Below, in pieces: positions 59,718 to 64,000 of a stretch of DNA of 64,000 nucleotides. Origin of the DNA: DSSB01 sp046346845 (GTDB taxonomy: Bacteria; UBA10199; DSSB01); NCBI GenBank assembly GCA_046346845.1, contig JAXMHH010000004.1:186001-250000 (forward strand), written 5' to 3'. Numbering within the stretch: the stretch's first letter is position 1; the number at the start of each line of letters is the position of its first letter. Made by a program: the position numbers and the translations under genes. The notes beneath the pieces were generated by a model that was not told the origin of the DNA, ran no database searches, and was given only the letters and a program-made list of their open reading frames with translations.

Positions 59718-61079
59718 ATGACCATTCTTTATTTCATTATCGGCCTGGGCTTGCTGATCTTCATCCATGAGCTGGGGCATTTTTTGGTGGCAAAATTCAG
59801 CGGGATCCGGGTGGAGCGCTTTTCCCTGGGATTCGGGCCCCATATCGGCTTCAAGGCGGGCGAGACCGAGTATTGCCTCTCGCTCCTGCCGCTGGGCGGT
59901 TACGTCAAGATGAGCGGGCAGGAGGACTTCGAGGAAGGGGAGATTGTCCCCCTCGACGATCCCCGCGCCTTCAGCAGCAAATCCCTCTGGACCCGGATGA
60001 AGGTCGTCTTGGCCGGTCCCGGGATGAACTTGCTGCTGCCTTTCCTCATCATGCCGGTGGTCTTCATGATCGGCCGGCAGGAGCCCAAATACCTCTCCGA
60101 GCCCCCTAAAGTCTTGGGCGTGCAGGCCGATTCCTCCGCTGCGAAGGCCGGGGTCGAGAAGGGCGACCTGATTCTCTCGGTTAACGGCAAGTCCATCGCC
60201 ACCTGGGACCAGGCCCTGAAAGAAATGAGCAAGCCGGCGGGCACCGAGCTCCAATTACAGGTGAAGCGGGGCGAGGCGACCCTGGGCAAGAACGCTAAGC
60301 TGGAGAGCTTAGAAGGCGGGATGGGCGGATATTTGGGCATCGAACCGATCTTCTTCGTGGACACCGAGCCCTTCATCGGCGCCTTCACTCCCGACTCTCC
60401 CGCGCATGCCGCGGGGATGCGGGAGGGCGACCGGGTGCTGGCGGTCAACGGCGAAGAGGTCCCCGATTGGAACTCCATGGCCGACAAGGTCAACCAGTCG
60501 AAGGGCAAAGAGACCCGCTTCACCGTCCAGCGGGGCAGTGAAAAGGTCGAGCTCAAGATCACCCCGGTCTTCAATCCCGCCTACAACAAGTACGTGATCG
60601 GTGTTGCCAAATCGTCCAACCCCGAAAATTACGTGAAGCGGCAATACGCCTTCGGAGAGGCCTTTACCAAGGGCGTGAAAGAAAACTTCATGCTCTTCGG
60701 CATGACCTTCAAGGTGCTGAAAGACCTGGTGACCCTGAAGGCCTCCTACAAAGAGCTGGGCGGGCCGGTGCGCATCGCGCAGATTTCCGCCAAGGCCGCC
60801 AAGCAGGGCCTGGGCAATTTCCTCTACTTGCTGGCCTTCCTCAGCATCCAGCTGGGTGTCTTAAATCTATTGCCGATCCCCGTCCTGGACGGCGGGCATC
60901 TGCTGTTCATGGTCTACGAGGGCGTGGCCGGGCGCGCGCTGTCCATGCGCAAGCGTCTCATCGCCCAGCAGGTCGGGATGTTCCTGCTCTTGACCCTGAT
61001 GGTGGTGGTGACCGTCAACGACATCGACGCGGTCTGGGGCTTGAAAGAAATCTTCGAGAAGGTGAGGGCTTGGTTCTGA
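59718..61079 (+). CDS. rseP: RIP metalloprotease RseP (site-2 protease)
   Basis: The ATG at 59718 (MTILYFIIGLGLLIFIHELG) puts the zinc motif HELGH at residues 17-21 inside TM1; a longer frame from 59655 overlaps dxr. The 453-residue protein has two PDZ domains (about 130-205 and 220-300, GVEKGDLILSVNGKSI and GMREGDRVLAVNGEEV) and the second metal-site motif NLLPIPVLDGGHLL near residue 390. It cleaves membrane anchors such as anti-sigma factors in the sigma-E-type envelope stress response. No anti-sigma factor is adjacent. TM helices flank the PDZ pair. Confidence 0.96.
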   Translation: MTILYFIIGLGLLIFIHELGHFLVAKFSGIRVERFSLGFGPHIGFKAGETEYCLSLLPLGGYVKMSGQEDFEEGEIVPLDDPRAFSSKSLWTRMKVVLAGPGMNLLLPFLIMPVVFMIGRQEPKYLSEPPKVLGVQADSSAAKAGVEKGDLILSVNGKSIATWDQALKEMSKPAGTELQLQVKRGEATLGKNAKLESLEGGMGGYLGIEPIFFVDTEPFIGAFTPDSPAHAAGMREGDRVLAVNGEEVPDWNSMADKVNQSKGKETRFTVQRGSEKVELKITPVFNPAYNKYVIGVAKSSNPENYVKRQYAFGEAFTKGVKENFMLFGMTFKVLKDLVTLKASYKELGGPVRIAQISAKAAKQGLGNFLYLLAFLSIQLGVLNLLPIPVLDGGHLLFMVYEGVAGRALSMRKRLIAQQVGMFLLLTLMVVVTVNDIDAVWGLKEIFEKVRAWF

Positions 61080-61759
61080 TGCGCCTGCTTGCCTTGGATA
61101 CCTCGGGGGCGAGCCAAAGCGTGGCCCTCCTCGAGGACGAGCGCTGCCTCCACGAAAGCTTCGATCCCCAGCCCGTCTCCCACAGCGAAACGCTCCTGCG
61201 CTCGGTCGATGCCGCGCTCCAAACCGTGAGTTGGCGCCTGGGAGACCTCGACCTATTCGCCGTCAGTGCGGGGCCGGGGTCTTTCACCGGCCTGCGCATC
61301 GGCATGAGCACCCTCAAAGGCCTGAGTCTCGCGACTGGAAAACCGGCGGTCGGAGTCTCCGCGCTCCAGGCCCTGGCCCTGCCGCGGTTGGTGCCCGAGC
61401 TTTGGGTGGTTCCCTGTCTGGATGCCCGCTGCGGGGAGGTCTATGCCGGCGCCTATCGCGGCAGCCCCGAGGATATTAAGATCGGGCTTGAGGATCGTGC
61501 TTGGCCGATCGAGGTCTTTTTGCAACACTTAGCAGAGCTTCCCGGGGACAAGCTTGTGCTGGGAAATGCCCTGGTCGCCTATCGGGAAAGATTTTCCGGC
61601 CTTGCCCAAACGGGAGAGGAACAGGAATCGGTGCGGGCCTCATCGGTGGGCCGTTTGGCCCTGCGGGCCTTTCGCGCCGGTGGGGCCGGGATCCTGCAGC
61701 CTCGCTATCTGCGGGCCTCGGAAGCCGAAAATCGCCTGGCCCGCAAACCAGGACCTTAA
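61079..61759 (+). CDS. tsaB: tRNA threonylcarbamoyladenosine biosynthesis protein TsaB
   Basis: The ATG at 61079 overlaps the rseP stop by one base (TGATG). The 226-residue protein has the actin-like ATPase fold of TsaB, with LLALDTSGASQSVALLED (about 3-20), SHSETLLRSVDAAL, the SAGPGSFTGLRIGMSTLKGL signature (about 63-82) and GVSALQALA. It works with TsaC, TsaD and TsaE to make t6A37 in tRNAs reading ANN codons. It is a common neighbour of rseP in some lineages. Confidence 0.94.
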   Translation: MRLLALDTSGASQSVALLEDERCLHESFDPQPVSHSETLLRSVDAALQTVSWRLGDLDLFAVSAGPGSFTGLRIGMSTLKGLSLATGKPAVGVSALQALALPRLVPELWVVPCLDARCGEVYAGAYRGSPEDIKIGLEDRAWPIEVFLQHLAELPGDKLVLGNALVAYRERFSGLAQTGEEQESVRASSVGRLALRAFRAGGAGILQPRYLRASEAENRLARKPGP

Positions 61760-61768
61760 GGAGCTGCC

Positions 61769-61987
61769 ATGGACGCAAAACAGGAAGCCTTGGTGCAAAG
61801 CCATTTGAAGAGCAATGCAGAACTTAAAGAATTATATGATAACCATTTGAAATTAGAAAAAAAATTAAACAAAATCAACCAGAAGCCCTACCTGACCGCG
61901 GAAGAAAAGGTAGAAAAAAAGCGGCTCCAACTCGAAAAACTCAAGGGAAAGACCAAGATCGAGGCCATCCTCGAGAAACTGCGCTGA
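61769..61987 (+). CDS. Small DUF465/YdcH-like protein
   Basis: The 72-residue protein begins MDAKQEALVQSHLKSNAELK and consists of two long Lys/Glu-rich helices (DNHLKLEKKLNKINQ, then LTAEEKVEKKRLQLEKLKGK), the pattern of DUF465/YdcH. AAGGAG lies six bases before the ATG. It is not membrane-bound. The function of the family is not established. It may be co-transcribed with tsaB, nine bases upstream. Confidence 0.7.
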   Translation: MDAKQEALVQSHLKSNAELKELYDNHLKLEKKLNKINQKPYLTAEEKVEKKRLQLEKLKGKTKIEAILEKLR

Positions 61988-62024
61988 GCCTGCCGGGAAG
62001 AATTTCTTGAATAAGATTGCGGAT

Positions 62025-62054
62025 TTGACTTCCTTCCCGGGCTCGGCTTACAAG
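62025..62054 (+). promoter_or_regulatory. Putative ilvBN promoter, with upstream inverted repeat
   Basis: TTGACT (62025-62030, five of six bases to consensus) is followed after 18 bases by TACAAG (62049-62054, four of six), about 27 bases before the ilvB ATG at 62081. The arms GAGC/CCGGGAA (61986-61999) and TTCCCGG/GCTC (62034-62044) can pair across the -35, so the region could be a weak terminator for the preceding gene or a regulatory fold. No leader peptide rich in Leu/Val/Ile codons is seen. Confidence 0.4.
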
Positions 62055-62080
62055 TTGTCCTTTCCGATACCTTTGCTGTT

Positions 62081-63781
62081 ATGAAAATGACCGGTGCCCA
62101 AATCTTTATCCAGGCCCTCAAAGATGAGGGGGTCGACCTCATTTTTGGCTACCCCGGCGGGGCCATCCTTCACGTCTACGACGAGCTCTACAAGCATCCC
62201 GAGATTCGTCACGTCTTGGTTCGCCATGAGCAGGGCGCCGTCCATGCCGCCGACGGCTATGCCCGGGTGACTTGTAAGCCCGGAGTGGCCTTGGTGACCT
62301 CGGGTCCCGGGGCGACCAACACCGTCACTGGCCTGGCCACGGCCCTCATGGATTCGATCCCGATGGTGGTCATCTCCGGGCAGGTGCCCTTGCCCATGAT
62401 CGGCAACGACGCCTTTCAAGAGGCCGATATCGTCGGCATCACCCGGCCCTGCACCAAGCACAATTACCTCGTGAAAGACGTGCGCGACCTGCAGCGCATC
62501 ATGAAAGAGGCCTTTCACATCGCCCGCACCGGCCGTCCCGGCCCGGTCTTGGTCGACATTCCCAAAGACCTGCAGTTGCATCAGGCGGAATACCTCCCCT
62601 ATGAACAGGTGAAGGTCCGGTCCCCGCGCACCACGCTGCAGGGCCATTCCGGTCAGATCAAGAAGGGCTGGGAGCTGATCAAAGAGGCGAAGCGACCGCT
62701 GTTCTATGTGGGCGGCGGATCGGTCCTGTCCCGCGCCTCCGAGGAATTGAAAAAGCTGGCCTATCTCACCCGGGTGCCCGTGGCGATGACGCTGATGGGC
62801 CTGGGGGCCTTTCCGGGCACCGACGAGCTCAGCCTCGGCATGCTGGGCATGCACGGCACCTATTACTCGAACATGGCGATCAACGAGTGCGACGTGCTCT
62901 TCTCGATCGGCGCCCGCTTCGACGACCGGGTGACCGGCAAGCTGAGCGAGTTTTCCAAAGGCAGCAAGAAGATCCACATCGACATCGATCCCGCCAACGT
63001 TGGAAAGAGCGTCGCCGTCGACGTGCCCATCGTCGGCGACGTCAAGCAGGTGCTGTCCGAGATGATCAAGCTGGCGGAGGGCGATCCTGAGTTCCTCAAG
63101 CGCTATCCCGAGCAGATCCGCCCCTGGTGGGATCAAATCAACGAGTGGCGCGAGAAGGCTCCGATGGGTTATCAGCAGGGACCCAAGGAAATCCGCGCCC
63201 AGTACGTGATCGACATGCTCTACCAAAAGACTCGGGGAGACGCGATCGTCACCACCGACGTCGGCCAGCACCAGATGTGGGCCGCGCAATTCTACCACTT
63301 CAAAGAGCCGCACCGCTGGTGCACCTCCGGGGGCCTGGGCACGATGGGTTTCGGCTTTCCCGCCGCGATCGGGGCGCAGCTGGCCTATCCCGACAAGACC
63401 GTGATCTGCATCTCGGGGGACGGCAGCATCCAGATGAACATCCAGGAACTGGCCACCGCCGTCGAATGGAAGACCCCCGTGATCATCGCGATCCTCAACA
63501 ATCATTTTCTCGGGATGGTGCGGCAGTGGCAGGAGTTGTTCTACGACAACCGCTATTCCGAGGTCGACCTCAACGTGCAGCCCGACTTCGTCAAGTTGGC
63601 CGAGGCCTACGGCGCGGTGGGACTGCGCGCCTCCACCAAGGACGAGGTCGTGCCCGTCATCGAGCGGGCGCTCCAGGTGCGCGACCGGCCGGTGGTGATC
63701 GACTTCGTGACCACCCTCGAGGACAATGTCTACCCGATGGTGCCGGCGGGCGGGGCGGTCAGCGACATCGTATTGGCCTAA
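62081..63781 (+). CDS. ilvB: Acetolactate synthase large subunit
   Basis: The 566-residue ThDP enzyme has the N-terminal IFGYPGGAILHVYDEL, the catalytic glutamate E50 in VRHEQGAVHAADGYAR, the central FAD region, and the C-terminal ThDP/Mg motif beginning GDGSIQMNIQELAT and ending in the Asn pair ILNN. It condenses pyruvate (or pyruvate and 2-oxobutyrate) to acetolactate or acetohydroxybutyrate for Val, Leu and Ile. No strong Shine-Dalgarno precedes the ATG. It is followed by the small subunit after two bases. Confidence 0.97.
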   Translation: MKMTGAQIFIQALKDEGVDLIFGYPGGAILHVYDELYKHPEIRHVLVRHEQGAVHAADGYARVTCKPGVALVTSGPGATNTVTGLATALMDSIPMVVISGQVPLPMIGNDAFQEADIVGITRPCTKHNYLVKDVRDLQRIMKEAFHIARTGRPGPVLVDIPKDLQLHQAEYLPYEQVKVRSPRTTLQGHSGQIKKGWELIKEAKRPLFYVGGGSVLSRASEELKKLAYLTRVPVAMTLMGLGAFPGTDELSLGMLGMHGTYYSNMAINECDVLFSIGARFDDRVTGKLSEFSKGSKKIHIDIDPANVGKSVAVDVPIVGDVKQVLSEMIKLAEGDPEFLKRYPEQIRPWWDQINEWREKAPMGYQQGPKEIRAQYVIDMLYQKTRGDAIVTTDVGQHQMWAAQFYHFKEPHRWCTSGGLGTMGFGFPAAIGAQLAYPDKTVICISGDGSIQMNIQELATAVEWKTPVIIAILNNHFLGMVRQWQELFYDNRYSEVDLNVQPDFVKLAEAYGAVGLRASTKDEVVPVIERALQVRDRPVVIDFVTTLEDNVYPMVPAGGAVSDIVLA

Positions 63782-63783
63782 AT

Positions 63784-64000
63784 ATGAATCAGAACGAGAA
63801 AACCCACACCATTTCGGTATTGGTCGAGAACGAATTCGGCGTGCTGGCCCGCGTGGCGGGCATGTTCGCCGGCCGGGGCTTCAACATCGACGCGCTTTCG
63901 GTGGCGCCCACGCCCGATCCCAGGGTCAGCCGCATGACCATCATCACCCACGGCAACGCCCTGATCATCGAGCAGATCCTCAAGCAGCTCAACCGCCTGA
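63784..64000 (+). CDS. ilvN: Acetolactate synthase small subunit (truncated by window end)
   Basis: The first 72 codons are present; the gene continues past the window. The frame starts two bases after ilvB and reads the ACT domain of the regulatory subunit: HTISVLVENEFGVLARVAGM, FAGRGFNIDALSVAPT and VSRMTIITHGN. This domain binds branched-chain amino acids and feeds back on the large subunit. Confidence 0.95.
   Translation, partial: MNQNEKTHTISVLVENEFGVLARVAGMFAGRGFNIDALSVAPTPDPRVSRMTIITHGNALIIEQILKQLNRL

Overview
The window is a chromosomal stretch from a Gram-negative bacterium. The sequence shows two Wzi-like outer-membrane barrels, several lipobox lipoproteins, an SLBB exporter with a Wzz-type partner, RseP, and a complete rpsB-tsf-pyrH-frr-uppS-cdsA-dxr-rseP block. 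The mix of PEGA/TPR envelope proteins, a FlhG-like ATPase, a YdcH-type small protein and high G+C coding fits a deltaproteobacterial or Bdellovibrionota/UBA10199-like lineage. That assignment is inference only, because there is no rRNA gene here. I saw no tRNA, rRNA, CRISPR array, insertion sequence or prophage.

Region 1 (about 1-9.5 kb) is clearly more AT-rich than the rest. It is an exopolysaccharide/capsule cluster of the Wzx/Wzy type: flippase, UDP-GlcNAc 2-epimerase, two glycosyltransferases, an EpsG/Wzy-like membrane protein, the initiating sugar-phosphate transferase, an SLBB export protein and a Wzz-type chain-length protein. Region 2 (9.5-14.2 kb) holds a ComEC-like lipoprotein hydrolase, a SNF2 helicase and a coiled-coil protein built on a 21-bp tandem repeat.

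Region 3 (14.2-28.3 kb) is envelope-centred: a UPF0104-type flippase-like protein, two Wzi-like barrels, a ChaN-domain protein, a 38-residue membrane protein overlapping a GT4 glycosyltransferase, a radical SAM enzyme, an MMPL/RND exporter, a PslG-like glycosidase and an inositol-phosphate synthase. Region 4 (28.5-31.6 kb) has a small unknown protein, a ComM/YifB ATPase and thioredoxin reductase.

Region 5 (31.7-38.3 kb) is the least explained part. Four minus-strand genes encode two full-length paralogues of an unrecognised ~575-residue family (conserved Cys pair, glycine-zipper C-terminus, PVDxYGP tail), a 620-residue lipoprotein and a small charged Pro/Ala-rich protein. An orphan plus-strand terminator-like hairpin lies between two of them.

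Region 6 (38.4-53.7 kb) contains ssb, a TPR lipoprotein, a FlhG-like ATPase overlapping a protein with a FliM-like LSQEEL motif, glmU-glmS, a ClC-CBS transporter with Val at the internal proton-glutamate position, a PcrA-type helicase, TPR proteins, aroE and a PEGA protein. Region 7 (53.9-64 kb) is the housekeeping block for translation, isoprenoid and phospholipid synthesis and envelope stress, then tsaB, a YdcH-like protein and ilvB with a truncated ilvN.
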